Assembly: GCF_025118155.1 (NCBI RefSeq) | Contig: NW_026251406.1 | Location: forward strand, 469,449-533,448 | Reading direction: 5' to 3' | Source: Cokeromyces recurvatus | Taxonomy: Eukaryota; Mucoromycota; Mucoromycetes; Mucorales; Mucoraceae | Length of the DNA: 64,000 nucleotides | Shown here: positions 22,015 to 32,686 of the stretch, one piece after another | How the letters are laid out: each line of letters starts with the position of its first letter | Position numbering within the stretch: position 1 is the first letter of the stretch | Translations under genes and position numbers: made by a program | The notes under the pieces: generated by a model | What the model was told of the DNA's origin: nothing | Databases searched by the model: none | The model's input: only the letters and a program-made list of their open reading frames with translations

Positions 22015-22888
22015 GTAACTACTTACGGTGAAGTTCAATTTGATTCACAGCAGGAACAACCTTTGCAGTCTTCAAGAGACGTTCAAGATTAGGAATAGAA
22101 AAGTTGGCAACCCCAATACTTTTCACTTTCCCAGTATCTAACAGCTTTTCCATGGCTTCATAGGTCAACTCAAATTTACCTTGTAATTCTTCATCAATAT
22201 CACGAGTACCATCAGGACGAAGAGGGATCAATTGACGTGTTGTTGGATTCATGGCAATAGGCCAATGCATTAAATAAAGATCGATATAATCAAGACCTAG
22301 TCTAGCAAGAGAATCATCAAGAGCCTTAGGTACATAAGAGGGACGAGCATCAATGGTTGCTAATTTTGTAGTCACAAATATATCTTTACGTTCCAATCCA
22401 TTTTCTTTGAGACCATCACGAATACCTCTACCTACTTCAGCTTCATTTCCATACTATTGTATGATCCAATATTAAAAATAAAAGGTAATAAGGGAGAGGG
22501 ATGTTTAAATAAATAAATAAATATATATATATACACATTTATTTATTTATTCAATTTACCATCATGGCAGTATCAATATGACGATAGCCTGCAGCAATAG
22601 CTGCTTTAATAGACTTGTAGACAGTATCATCTTGTTCACTAGCTTGCCTATAATAATTAGGGGAAGGAAAGAAGAAGAAGAAGAAGAAAAAAAAAGATAT
22701 TAAAATTCACTATTAAAGCAAATAAACGGAAAGAAGAAGAAGAAAAAGAAAAAAATATTTACCAAGTACCCAAACCTACAGCAGGGATTTCATGGCCATT
22801 ATTCCTAATATGAAAGAGTTAATTTTTAAAAAAAATAGCAAATAAAAAAGAAAAAGACTTACAGTTTAAAAGTCTTTTGGCAAACCAT
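21443..22888 (-). CDS. Aldo/keto reductase
   Basis: Six exons (22888-22863, 22804-22763, 22647-22560, 22453-22027, 21890-21679, 21580-21443) give about 310 residues, the usual AKR length. Signatures are GHEIPAVGLGTW, GYRHIDTAMMYGNE (catalytic Asp and Tyr, the Tyr falling at an exon boundary), LARLGLDYIDLYLMHWP (catalytic His), IGVANFSIPNLERLL, NQIELHPYLPQ, AYSPLGSS and the NADPH-binding VLPKSVNPE. It reduces aldehydes or ketones with NADPH in the cytosol; substrate cannot be told. It is divergent from POP5 across about 236 bases. The intron at 21891-22026 is largely an AAT microsatellite. Confidence 0.93.
21918..22013. repeat. (AAT)n microsatellite in AKR intron
   Basis: About 30 AAT units with one interruption near 21971. 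They fill most of one intron of the reductase gene. Confidence 0.95.
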
Positions 22889-23124
22889 TTTTTTTTTTTT
22901 TTTGTCGTGTAAATTAAGAGGAAATAAAATAAAATACAATAAAATCTCGAGTTTCTTATATAAACAAATTGCATTAAATTCGGACAGTTAAAATTCTCCG
23001 CCGGAAGAATTACTTTATTCCGAAATAACATCATTTTTTCTCTTCTTCACCATTTTTTTTTTTTTACAACTCCGTGATAGCACTCAAAAAAAAAACTTTT
23101 TTTGTTTTCATATATTTTGACAAA
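22889..23124. promoter_or_regulatory. Shared divergent promoter of AKR and POP5
   Basis: The two start codons lie 236 bases apart on opposite strands, so both promoters must sit here. T and A runs flank each start. No specific binding site was recognised. Confidence 0.5.
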
Positions 23125-23715
23125 ATGGTTCGCTTTAAGAATCGATGGGTCCTATTTCAAATTGTACAAGATCCAATAATAGAAAATGACCAAGTTATTT
23201 ACCCTAAAACGCAATTAGAATTAACAGATAGTATGATTACTAAAGCCATATTTCAGGCAATTGAATTAAATTATGGTTCCTTTGGTAAAGGACAAGGAAA
23301 CATTACACGTAAATTAGTCAATATGGTAATAGAAATAAAGTTAGATTCACATTAATTGAAATGCATTTTAGTGAAATGGTACAATTCAATAACTCATATT
23401 GGTATATTACGTATTCCACGAGATTACACAGATATGTATTTATCAACATTGTTTTATATAAAACAAATTGGATCTATACCTTGTAGTTTCAGCATTTTAC
23501 ATGTCTCTGGTACCATCATCTTTATTCAACAAGAAGCTATTGATTGGGACAGACGATTCTATTTAAAAGAACAAAAGGAAGCAGAAAAGAAAGGTATAAC
23601 GATAATAAAGGTAGATCGCCCATTATTGACTAAAAATGAATGTATTTTAGGTGAAAATTATAGTTTAGTAGATAAGCTTGAAAGATCAAAAAAGGCACTT
23701 GCTGCATTATCATGA
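23125..23715 (+). CDS. POP5: RNase P/MRP subunit POP5
   Basis: Two exons (23125-23308, 23372-23715) give about 175 residues. The start MVRFKNRWVLFQI is the hallmark of Pop5/Rpp14-family proteins. Later blocks fit too: FGKGQGNIT, WYNSITHIGILRIPRD and SFSILHVSGTIIFIQQ. POP5 is a protein subunit of the nuclear ribonucleoproteins that trim tRNA 5' leaders (RNase P) and rRNA (MRP). The donor at 23309 (GTAAAT) was chosen because the alternative at 23326 puts a stop at the first codon of exon 2. The C-terminal tail is Lys-rich. The splice choice is the main uncertainty. Confidence 0.88.
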
Positions 23716-24563
23716 TGAAATTACACTCTAATTTTACCATCATGTATGCTGGACTTATGTAAATTAGATTTTTTTTTCTTTAAAAAAAAGAAAGAAAAAA
23801 AAAACTTATAAGCATATATTGTATATAAAGAAGAAGGAGGTTTTTTATCCATTTACTAGTAGATTTTAAATCCCGTTAAACTTTGATAACTTTTGTTATT
23901 TATTTATTATTTCCTCCATTACAAAATCAAAGCGAGATGAATAAAAACCATTAACTGTAAGTTTTTTTTTTTTTGTTAAGGTTAATGTTACTGCATTTAA
24001 TCGCCGTTCTATTGCAATTATGATAGATATATCGAGAGTCAGCTTTTTAAATATATGATAATATTCGTATAAATGCATAATTTCTTAATTACAAAGAAAA
24101 ACTCTAGTTTGGATACTAGCAATTGAAAAAAAGAAAAGAAAGCTGCATAAAACTAATGCAAAAGTCATTAGCAAAAGTCATTAGAGTTAATAAATGTTAA
24201 TTAAAAGATGAATTTATAAATGATTGAAGGTTCATTTCAAAGATTGAAACAAGTATACAAATAAAGAAAGATGCTATAGATGATGTTTGACCTGAATGTA
24301 AAAGAAAAAGAAAGAGAGAAAGCGAAGGAGAGAGTGAGAATACGCTTTTAAGTAAGCGATACACATAAAAGAATCTTTTTTTTTTCCTATTTTATTTTAT
24401 GTATGTATGTTGTTTAGTAGGAATACAGTAAATAAACTATTTATAAAAAAAAATTATGCGCGCATAAACATGTTGTGATTTATTGTATATTTCCCCCATT
24501 TTTTATTTTATTTTAATTTTTCCTCTCTTTTTTATTATTATTATTATTATTACACATTTATAA
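23716..24563. other. Intergenic region between POP5 and RING gene
   Basis: AT-rich. The minus-strand open frame at 23896-24078 has no recognisable feature. A purine-rich stretch lies at 24300-24345 and a TTA run near 24530. No gene is seen. Confidence 0.55.
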
Positions 24564-25635
24564 ATGGTCAAGATTCTATTTTATTTTTCTTTATTCATCT
24601 TGGTAATCTATCATGTACTTCAATGTCAAGCAACGATTACAATACTTGTGAGCCCCTCATTTTTATTTATTTATCTATTTAATTATAGACTAAATAAATA
24701 TGGATAGGAAACCAATGATACACTCGTAGATCGTACAGCAGCCTTTGGGCCTCGAATAGAAGGACAGATTATAGGCCAGTTACAGATACCAATGGGTACG
24801 AATGATTCATTTGGATGTATTCCTATAGCAAATAAATTAAAAAATTGGATTGCACTTGTCGAAAGAGGACAATGCTCCTTCTTACAAAAAGTGAGAGCTA
24901 TGCAAGCGAGTGGATCTATAGCAGTTATTGTAGGTGATAAGCATTTTAATGGATGGGTGACTATGTATGCACCAGGTATAAAATAGAGAAATAACAGTCT
25001 TGAAATCTATAATATTTACCTAAACTAAGCAGGTGATACTTCTGATGTACATATTCCAAGTGTATTTGTAGCACAGCATCAATATAAAACATTATTACAC
25101 TTGTTTAATACTACAAAACCTATACTAGTAAAGTTATCAGGAGATGATTTATTAACATGGTATATAGTCTAATATGATTACATAATGTAAATAAATAAAC
25201 AATTTTCTTTCATTAGGCCATTGTTAGATATGTTATTGATTATAGTATTATCACCTGCTGTAATGATGCTATTTATATATCTTACCTGGCAATTTAGACA
25301 AAGACAAAAGAAAAGAAACGATATTGCACCTATTCATTTTGTATCTAAATTACCTACTTATCAATTTCGACGGGAAAAGATGATAGATACAGTACATATT
25401 GAATGTGCTATTTGTCTTGAAGATTATATAGAAGGTGAACAATTAAGAATATTACCTTGTAAACATGAATTTCATGCTAAGTGTGTGGATGCATGGTTAA
25501 CGTCACACAAGAAATTTGTAAGTGTTATTCTTATATATAAACATGATTATTTATCATTCAATACTAGTGTCCAATATGTAAATTTGATATTTGCCAAAAG
25601 ATTGAATCAAATGAACGTACGCCTCTTTTAAATGC

Positions 25636-25639
<4 letters not shown>
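24564..25639 (+). CDS. PA-TM-RING E3 ubiquitin ligase
   Basis: Five exons (24564-24647, 24708-24975, 25033-25159, 25217-25517, 25568-25639) give about 283 residues. The order is a signal peptide (MVKILFYFSLFILVIYHVLQ), a lumenal protease-associated (PA) domain (WIALVERGQCSFLQKVRAMQ, IAVIVGD), a membrane helix (LLDMLLIIVLSPAVMMLFIY), then a cytosolic RING-H2 finger. The zinc ligands are all present: CAICLEDY, LPCKHEFHAKC and, after the last intron, CPIC. This is the RNF13/GRAIL architecture of ligases in the endosome/vacuole system that ubiquitinate membrane proteins. The C-terminus ends shortly after the RING. Confidence 0.92.
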
Positions 25640-25667
<28 letters not shown>

Positions 25668-25935
25668 TTTTATTTTTTATTAATTTAAACAAACAAAGAA
25701 AGAAAGAAAGAAAGATATATATTTATAAATATATACAAATGATAATTATGTCACGTCTAATGTGTGTGTGTGTGTGTGTGTGTGCGTGTGCGTGTGCGTG
25801 TGCGTGTGTATGTGTGTGTGTGTGTGCGTGTGTGTGTGCGTGCGTGCGTTATCGTGAAGTTAATAATGTAGTATGAATTGATTTCTATTTATATGGGTTA
25901 TAGTATTAATAAAAAAAGAAGGAATATCATTCTTT
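25640..25935. repeat. TG-rich microsatellite cluster between convergent genes
   Basis: An AAT run (25639-25665) and an AAAG run are followed by a long (TG)n with interspersed CG dinucleotides at 25761-25849. Alternating purine-pyrimidine DNA of this kind can adopt left-handed form. Confidence 0.9.
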
Positions 25936-26761
25936 TTATTTTACCTTCATACTGGAGAATTCATTTTCTAATTCCTCTTCTTCTGTAGATGAAATAGTAT
26001 GTAAATTATGTAATGTGCTTGGTCGAGCTATCATATGTAAAAATAATAAGAGTTTTATATATTTATACGTATAATAATTGAAATACCAAATTACCTGATC
26101 TTCTCTTTGCTAAGGGTTCTGGTTTTAATGAATGTCCTGTTTCTGTATTTCTCTTTCTTAAATTACGCTTTATTCTCTTGGACGAATAATTTGAATTTGT
26201 ATTTGTATGTGTATTATTCGTATCATTCTCTGTAATAATAATAATAATAAAAAGTCATGAATTTATACGCGTCTATTTCGTTTTATTTTATTCTACTTTA
26301 TTTACCTTCATCGTCATCTTCTCTAACGCGTTTTCTTTTATTTTCGATTGAATGAATTAAATTTTCCTGTATTTGTTTCTTTTCATTCTTTTGTATAAAT
26401 AATTTTTAATACTGAAATTTCTTAATACATCTTTATGTATAACATTTCCTTACTTCATATTCTACTTGTACAATGTTAACATCCTTATCAAAATCATTTT
26501 GAATGTATGCAATTTGATGTTTCATAAAACATTCAGCATCATGAATTGATTTTTCTCTTTTTAATTCAAAATCAGCTATAATTTCCCTGAATACAGAATG
26601 AGAACCTAAACCCAAATAAAATAAAGATTTTTAATTCTAAATTCAGTTTTAAATTCAGCAAACATGTACGTTACCATTTTGAATTAGAATTAATTCATTT
26701 TGAAGTTCTAGTAATTTTTGCTGATAAATGCTACAAGATATAAAATTTTCGAATTATTTAG

Positions 26762-26806
<45 letters not shown>

Positions 26807-27546
26807 AGAGGTAGAGAGAGACAGAAACAGAGAGAAAAATGACAAAATGCACACCCACACGCCCATCCACACACATCCACACACACCCACACATATACAC
26901 ACACACACTTACTCTTCAGCATGTTCCCAAAATTCATTATCCATCCAAGTCATTAAATCATTATAGTCTTTTTCTTTTGTATTTGATTTCGCTTTTTTTT
27001 TGATTTTTTTTTTTTTAAAAAAAAAAGAAAAGAAAATTTTATAAATCACTATATGACAAATAGTTGCTTGTGTTGTTTACCTTGCCATGAATGATTGTTT
27101 TGTTCTTCTTGCTTTTTCAACACTGTTACATTTTCTGCTTCTACTTTTGCTTCTGCTTCTGCTTCTTTATGAATTTCTGCTTCTTTGTGAATTTCTGCTT
27201 CTTTATGAATGACAGTTGAAGTTTTTATGTCTTCTTGGTGATGATAGGAAGATAAATTTTTTGTGGGTTGAGGCAACCATGTATCTTTATTATCTAAAAT
27301 AGGTAATAAACTAGATTCACCTGTTTTTTTAGGTAATATTTCTTTTTGTTGGTAAAGAAATGAAGGTGGAGGTAAGATGGGTTGAATGACATTAGATGAG
27401 GGAGAGACTTGTTGTGAATAAAAATTAAAAGGTTTATTATTTAATAAAGGGGCTAAAGCTGAAGAATTATTATTAGTCTGTTGTTGTTGTTGAGGTAAAT
27501 AATCTGCTCCTGCTTGAGCTACAATAAATCCAAATTGAGGTAACAT
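25936..27546 (-). CDS. SDS3: Sds3/BRMS1-family protein (putative Sin3-HDAC subunit)
   Basis: Seven exons on the minus strand (27546-27081, 26991-26913, 26730-26675, 26605-26454, 26387-26306, 26229-26095, 26027-25936) give about 353 residues. The first 155 are low complexity: Gln-rich, Pro-rich and three IHKEAE repeats. Residues about 165-270 form a coiled coil with the Sds3-like plan: YQQKLLELQNELILIQNG, then FREIIADFELKREKSIHDAE, then FDKDVNIVQVEYENEKKQI. In yeast Sds3 and human BRMS1/SUDS3 this region scaffolds the Sin3-Rpd3 histone deacetylase complex. A basic KRKR/RKRNLRK region and acidic C-tail fit a nuclear protein. The match rests on helix pattern rather than strong identity. Confidence 0.7.
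26761..26803. repeat. Poly(A) and CA/GT-rich tract in an intron
   Basis: About 43 A followed by GA- and CA-rich repeats to about 26910, all within one intron of the Sds3-like gene. Confidence 0.9.
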
Positions 27547-28690
27547 AATGCGTGAAAGAAGAAGAAGATGAAGTAAAAAAAAAATAATAATTGTATATAA
27601 AGGAAAGAAAGGAAAGGAAAGAAAAAAAAAATAAAAGGGAAAAAAAAATAAATAAATAAAATAAAATAAAATAAAACGAGATCAGCATCCCTTTATTTGT
27701 GAATTAAATTTTATTCAGACCGTCACACATACAGAACAAGACATCATTCTACAATGTAAACATGTAGAATAAATATACATAAATTTATACATGTATTTAT
27801 ATACAAATCTGTATTTTTTTTTTTAAAAAAAAGAATATTATTTAAATTATTATTTTGATTGATGTTAACATGCTTCTACATGACAAATAAGGATATTATT
27901 CTATGTGGGACTTTGTCAATTCCTTTATTAAATTATCCGAAACATGATTTTCGTTGTTGCAACTAGTAGTACCTGAGAATGATATATAGACGTGTAAAAC
28001 CATCATTTATTATATTATTACTGTCAATCTATTTATAATTCAAAAGAATAATATATATATGAATATATAAATATTTATATATATGTGTATATATACACAC
28101 ATATACACATACGTATACACACACATACACACACACACATGTATATAAATATATGTTTATATTTAATGCTTTCTCATCATTATTTCGAAAGCACTTTTTT
28201 TTTTTTTTTTTTTTTTTTTATCTTTTGTTTAAAAAAAAAGTTTAAATTCGGTTTTATAAAATAGAATAAATAAATTTTGACTATTGTCATAAGATGGCGA
28301 GTATTCGGATATATGAGTAGCTTTTATACTTTATCTATTAGAATAAAAGCTATTTGTGATAATGTGTTTCTAAATCATAGATATTTCACAAAGTAAATCT
28401 CTTATTCATGATACCATTCTATTCTTTTCATAAGTTTTAATATTGAAAGGAATATATTTGAGCAATACGTTATAATCTTGGAATTTCTTAAATGCTTTAT
28501 GCTAATGATATTTTAATGTGGGGTTATTTTTTCTTTTTTTTTTTTTAAAAAAAAAAAAGAAAAATATTGATTGGATGAAAGAATTTATATAATAGGAAAT
28601 TTCATAGTATAATATGAATACATCTATTACTAGTAACAGCTTGTCACATGATTTCTGCTTCTCTATTATTTATTAATTTATTTATTTATC

Positions 28691-28728
<38 letters not shown>

Positions 28729-28975
28729 GAAACCATGACTTTGGAACTTAGTTTTGGTTGCTAGGGTCGAGAATGCATTTGAATAGCTTCCATAGCAATT
28801 ACAAAAACGCATTGATAATCGGAATAGTCGGATCGTTTTTTTTTTTTTTTCATTAAAATTTTTTCAAAGACCAATGTTACACGAAATGTCAAATATACAC
28901 AACAAAATATTTATTTATTTTTTATTTTATTTTTTTTTTTTAAGAAAAAAAAGGGTATCAATCAAATATCTGTTA
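27547..28975. other. Intergenic region upstream of Sds3-like gene
   Basis: AT-rich with purine runs before 27660, TA/CA microsatellites near 28060-28160, and poly(T) tracts near 28195 and 28691-28727. The hydrophobic open frame 27473-27688 (-) is the shadow of A/G runs. No gene is seen. Confidence 0.55.
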
Positions 28976-29518
28976 TCATAAAGTAGGCTTAAACTTGCCT
29001 TTACCTTTAGGATCAGAAGAGAAAGGAAAATCTCTCATTGTAGTAGTAGTAGTAGTAGTAGTCGAGTGTTGATATGCAGAAAGATGATGACTAGAAGAAG
29101 AAGAAGAAGAGAATTGAGAACGAATAGATGGTAAGTCATTTATATCAGGCAATGTCATATTAGTATGTGCTGACGAATAACAAGAGGGAGTTGGTTTTAT
29201 ATGATCTAATATTTGACGAAGACGATCTAACGATGATGAATTTACTACTCCAATTGGTTTTTGTTCTTCAATAGACGATAAAAAATTTGAGTTTAATAAA
29301 GTAGCTTCATATAAAGCATCAGAATCGTCATTATCGTCATCAAAATAACCGTCTTTTTTCTCTTCCTGGTCTATTTTTGGGGAAAGAGATCTAAAAGTAA
29401 TTTGTTCTTGTTGATAAACTATATCTTGTTCATAGTAACTTGGTAAATAATTGTCCTTAAAAAAGGCCCAATGTTGATTAAATGGATTGATAGCTGATTT
29501 TGTAGAAGATGAAGCCAT
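28976..29518 (-). CDS. Unknown Ser/Thr-rich protein, 180 aa
   Basis: A single open frame starting MASSSTKSAINPFNQHWAFF. The N-terminal 45 residues are ordered-looking (FFKDNYLPSYYEQDIVY). An acidic patch (DGYFDDDNDDSD) follows, then a short helix-like block SSLDRLRQILDHIKPTPS, a poly-Ser stretch, eight consecutive Thr, and a basic C-terminus (GKGKFKPTL). No signal peptide or membrane helix. I do not recognise a family. Coding status is supported by length, codon use and an A-rich leader. A disordered regulatory protein is likely, but this is inference. Confidence 0.6.
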   Translation of the reverse strand: MASSSTKSAINPFNQHWAFFKDNYLPSYYEQDIVYQQEQITFRSLSPKIDQEEKKDGYFDDDNDDSDALYEATLLNSNFLSSIEEQKPIGVVNSSSLDRLRQILDHIKPTPSCYSSAHTNMTLPDINDLPSIRSQFSSSSSSSHHLSAYQHSTTTTTTTTMRDFPFSSDPKGKGKFKPTL

Positions 29519-30330
29519 AATTTAAGGGACAATGAGAAGAAAGGAAAGGAGAGGAGAAGGGGGAATAATTATTTAAAAAAAAAAAAAAAAAATTCTCTCT
29601 CTCTCTCTTATTATATATGTATTTATTTCCTTGAGACTTACTGAATCAACGTATCAAAATTTTTTTTTCTACCGATTATTTCCGTTCCTTCCGCTTAACT
29701 CAGTTACTTTGGTAGTAACTTTTTGCATCTAAAAGTGTCTGTTGTTAGTATATAGATTTAAACTTTTTGTCAATAATTCTTTATTTTACATGATATAAAA
29801 TTTATTAAGGGATACATAAAATAAATATTATTCTTTTAATTATCTGATCATTATTCTCGAATTAAGCTATTAGCGGTTTAACAATGAAATTTGTTGGTTT
29901 ATTTTTACTTGGATTTGTACATGAGCATAAATCATGATATAACTAGCATAGGTTCTTCTTTGATACATAATATAATATCTTGGGGTAATCTAGATTACTT
30001 CCTTTTCTTTTATCCTGAAAATAACGAATTATACAAATACTGAAAAGAAAAAATAAATTCCTGTATTTCTATTGGTCATATCACTCCACACAAATTATAA
30101 AATGTCAAATATTAAGCTCAGCTCAGCTCATCACAATACATTTCTATTTATCAATAAACCTAATCCTAAACCCTCAATAATAATAATAATAAAAAAAAAA
30201 GTGTACACAATTTGCTTAGTCATATTAAATATATTTTTAGTTTTTATTGTTTTATTTTTATTTTTCTATGTATTTAATGAAATAAATTTATGATTTTTTT
30301 TTGTTTTATAAAGTAGGTTAAAGTCATACG
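29519..30330. other. Intergenic region
   Basis: AT-rich. It begins with GA-rich and CT-rich microsatellite sequence (29525-29612). The plus open frame 30072-30293 is hydrophobic, derived from T runs, and unsupported. No gene is seen. Confidence 0.55.
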
Positions 30331-31641
30331 TTACATACAATTCTTGCGATGACAACGACTATGACAACGACGACGACGAAGTTTCTTCAAATGCTTTTTA
30401 GATAAAGGAATATGAAAAGATGCTTCACTTTCAGAACTAGAGGAAGATGAACTTTCCTTTAACTTTTCATCTTCACAATTCAAAATGTCGGATTTCTCAG
30501 AATAATGTTTGCCGTGATGTCTACCTCTACTAAAATGGTCTTTACATTTACCGAAATGGCCATTAAAGAAAGGACCACCATGAGGATGACCGAAAGGACC
30601 ACCATGAGGATGACCAAAGGGACTACCATGAGGACCACCAAAGGGGCCGCCGCGTGGGCCATCAAAAGGACTATCAAAAGGACCACCATGAGGACCACCA
30701 TGAGGACCACCATGAGGACCACCATGAGGACCACCATGAGGACCACCATGAGGATGACCTAAGGGACTACCATGATGACCACTAAAGGGGCCGCCGCGAG
30801 GGCCATCAAAAGGACCATCAAAAGGACCACCAAAGGGACCACCAAAGGGACCACCAAAAGGACCACCATGATGACCGCCAAACATGAAACTTCGTGGTCT
30901 GAAAAAGAAGTCTTCTTCATCAAAGGCAGGTGAGTGATGATGGTGATGGCGTCTATGCTTCCAAAAATCTTTGCCAAATCTAGAGAATTCATCGTCATTC
31001 AAAGAGTCTTTATAATGTTTGCGACCATGGCCAAAGGGACCTCGCCATAAACGCTCAAGACGAGAGTCAGAATCCTTTAAATCAGAGCAATAGTTATGAG
31101 ACTCTTTACCATCTTCAGCAGCAGAAAGTATATCATGATTTTGATTGGAATGTAGACCTAGCTTCTTTTTTCTTTCAATTAATTCTTCCAATAATTTGAA
31201 TGCTGAATCAAACTCTTTACTACTGTCATTCATTGAAATGAACCAGGCTAAGTGGCTTACCCAGCGAGCAATACGATGACTAGATTGAATCAACTCCTTA
31301 TGTTCTTCGACCAGCTCACCAAGACGTTTAAATGCTGCAACAGAAGAGACAAAGACAGGTAATTTGACCTGTTCTCTAGAGCCATAAAGATGTAAACTAG
31401 CACTACTTTGACTAGGACGATGAGTCAAAAGTTGGTTTAATTGTTCCTGATTTTCTAAAGATTCGATTACCTCAGAATCATACGAAGCCTTGTAATAAAG
31501 AACTAAAGGATCTGTCAATGAATTTGTAGAAGATTGAACTACATGAACAAGGTTATCCCAAGTCAATTTATCTGAAAGAAATTTAAATTGAATAGGTTCT
31601 TTTTCAATATCAAAAGACACAACAACTGTAACAAAAGACAT
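30331..31641 (-). CDS. PB1-domain protein with GGPHGGP-type tandem repeats
   Basis: A single-exon 436-residue protein. Residues 1-90 resemble a PB1 interaction domain (VVVSFDIEKEPIQFKFLSD, LVLYYKASYDSEVIESLENQ). Residues 95-165 look helical (FVSSVAAFKRLGELVEEHKE). Residues about 265-380 are Gly/Pro/His/Phe-rich tandem repeats of units like GGPFGGP and GGPHGGP. A poly-Ser stretch and a highly basic Cys-containing C-terminus (LKKLRRRRCHSRCHRKNCM) follow. A TATATAAAAG lies 70 bases upstream. The PB1 call suggests a scaffold that binds another PB1 protein. The His-rich repeat may bind metal or phase-separate, which is inference. I do not recognise an orthologue. Confidence 0.75.
   Translation of the reverse strand: MSFVTVVVSFDIEKEPIQFKFLSDKLTWDNLVHVVQSSTNSLTDPLVLYYKASYDSEVIESLENQEQLNQLLTHRPSQSSASLHLYGSREQVKLPVFVSSVAAFKRLGELVEEHKELIQSSHRIARWVSHLAWFISMNDSSKEFDSAFKLLEELIERKKKLGLHSNQNHDILSAAEDGKESHNYCSDLKDSDSRLERLWRGPFGHGRKHYKDSLNDDEFSRFGKDFWKHRRHHHHHSPAFDEEDFFFRPRSFMFGGHHGGPFGGPFGGPFGGPFDGPFDGPRGGPFSGHHGSPLGHPHGGPHGGPHGGPHGGPHGGPHGGPFDSPFDGPRGGPFGGPHGSPFGHPHGGPFGHPHGGPFFNGHFGKCKDHFSRGRHHGKHYSEKSDILNCEDEKLKESSSSSSSESEASFHIPLSKKHLKKLRRRRCHSRCHRKNCM
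30575..30885 (-). repeat. Coding minisatellite (9-base GGA-CCA-type units)
   Basis: Tandem units of GGACCACCA with variants encoding GGP, GGPH and GGPF. Two longer blocks (about 30600-30680 and 30750-30830) are near copies of each other, showing higher-order duplication. Confidence 0.85.
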
Positions 31642-31710
31642 TTATATTTTTTTTCAAATAAAAAAAAAAAGTATTGTATGAAAATAAATCTGTTTATACA
31701 CAATATCCTC

Positions 31711-31720
31711 CTTTTATATA
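31711..31720 (-). promoter_or_regulatory. TATA box of the PB1 gene
   Basis: The minus strand reads TATATAAAAG 70 bases upstream of the ATG at 31641. Confidence 0.5.
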
Positions 31721-32129
31721 CGAATATTTATATATTTTTAAACAAAAAAAAATAAAACTTGCCAAGATATTACTGCGGTTATAAAGCGAAACAAACTTCA
31801 TCATTTCTGACCGAAGTTGCGCACCTTTCATTTTAACTAAACAACAGAAAATCATTATAGAACAGACTCTATCCGAAATAGCGCGCGGACGTTTAAATCA
31901 GAAGAATAAATCTTTATTAGATTTATTTGCAATTACTTTAACTAGATGAAAGAAGATATAATAAATAAATAAATGGATTTGGATATCTCTATCAGCAGGA
32001 ATACTCATTGTATATGTTTGAAGCTATTTCTAGTGAAGACGTGATAGAGGTTTCTTTAATAAAGCTTTCTCTCGTAACTAGAAACAAAAGATGTTTGTAG
32101 TTATCTTTATAACAAAGTGAATAGAGATA
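31721..32129. other. Intergenic region
   Basis: Promoter-proximal DNA of the PB1 gene with a GC-richer segment at about 31800-31890 (contains GCGCGCGG). No gene is seen. Confidence 0.5.
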
Positions 32130-32360
32130 AACTATCCTTCATTACATAATTAAAGAGATTGTTCAAATAAAGGCAAGTTTATTGTACTTTATAGTAGTAT
32201 AATGTTCATTCTATACTCAGCTTTAATCATGGTTATTATATACACTGTATTATGTAATAAGATCTCATAGTAGTAATATTATACATTGTTATTGTAGCTG
32301 GAATATTCTTGCAAAACGGTAACAGCTTAGGAAGAAAGAGTATTGAGTAAAGAGAAATAC
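32130..32360. repeat. Dispersed repeat, copy 2
   Basis: It shares ordered blocks with 13493-13912: ATTACATAAT, TTCAAATAAA, TTGTACTT, GTTCATTCTA, then TTATGTAATAA at 32250-32260, followed by similar downstream sequence. It is shorter, so parts have been lost. No coding sequence is present. Confidence 0.55.
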
Positions 32361-32686
32361 TAGAGAATGTGTCCTTCTTAATAAGCAACTTTTAGTTTTG
32401 TTAATGATTATTAGTCTTTTGTAATGATGTTTACCCATCTTATATATTTAGTTTTTTTAGTAAGGACATGAACGTATTTATTCTTTCAAATGTAATTAAG
32501 TTCTATCTGTTATATGCTTAATGTATGTTGTCATATTTATTATTATTTAAATCGTTAACACTAAGTAGTGAAGAATATATGTCAAAAGTAACTAGTTACC
32601 GAACTTTTCCCAAAATAGTAATTTAAAATGATCTGCTCAAATGAAGTCACACAAATGGGTACAAGTTTTTTTTTTTTTTGTTAAAC
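32361..32686. other. Spacer upstream of RsfS-like gene
   Basis: AT-rich. A T run (about 32667-32679) lies immediately before the first possible ATG. No gene is seen. Confidence 0.5.

Noticed and set aside
25761..25849. CRISPR-like or regulatory repeat array
   Set aside because: It is a simple TG/CG dinucleotide microsatellite without spacers.
27473..27688. Hydrophobic minus-strand open frame
   Set aside because: It is encoded by A/G homopolymer runs upstream of the Sds3-like gene and overlaps its first exon in another frame.
30480..30998. Open frames in alternative frames of the PB1 gene repeat
   Set aside because: Both are shadows of the GGA-CCA minisatellite; they have repetitive MVVLMVVL- or TTMRTTMR-like sequence.
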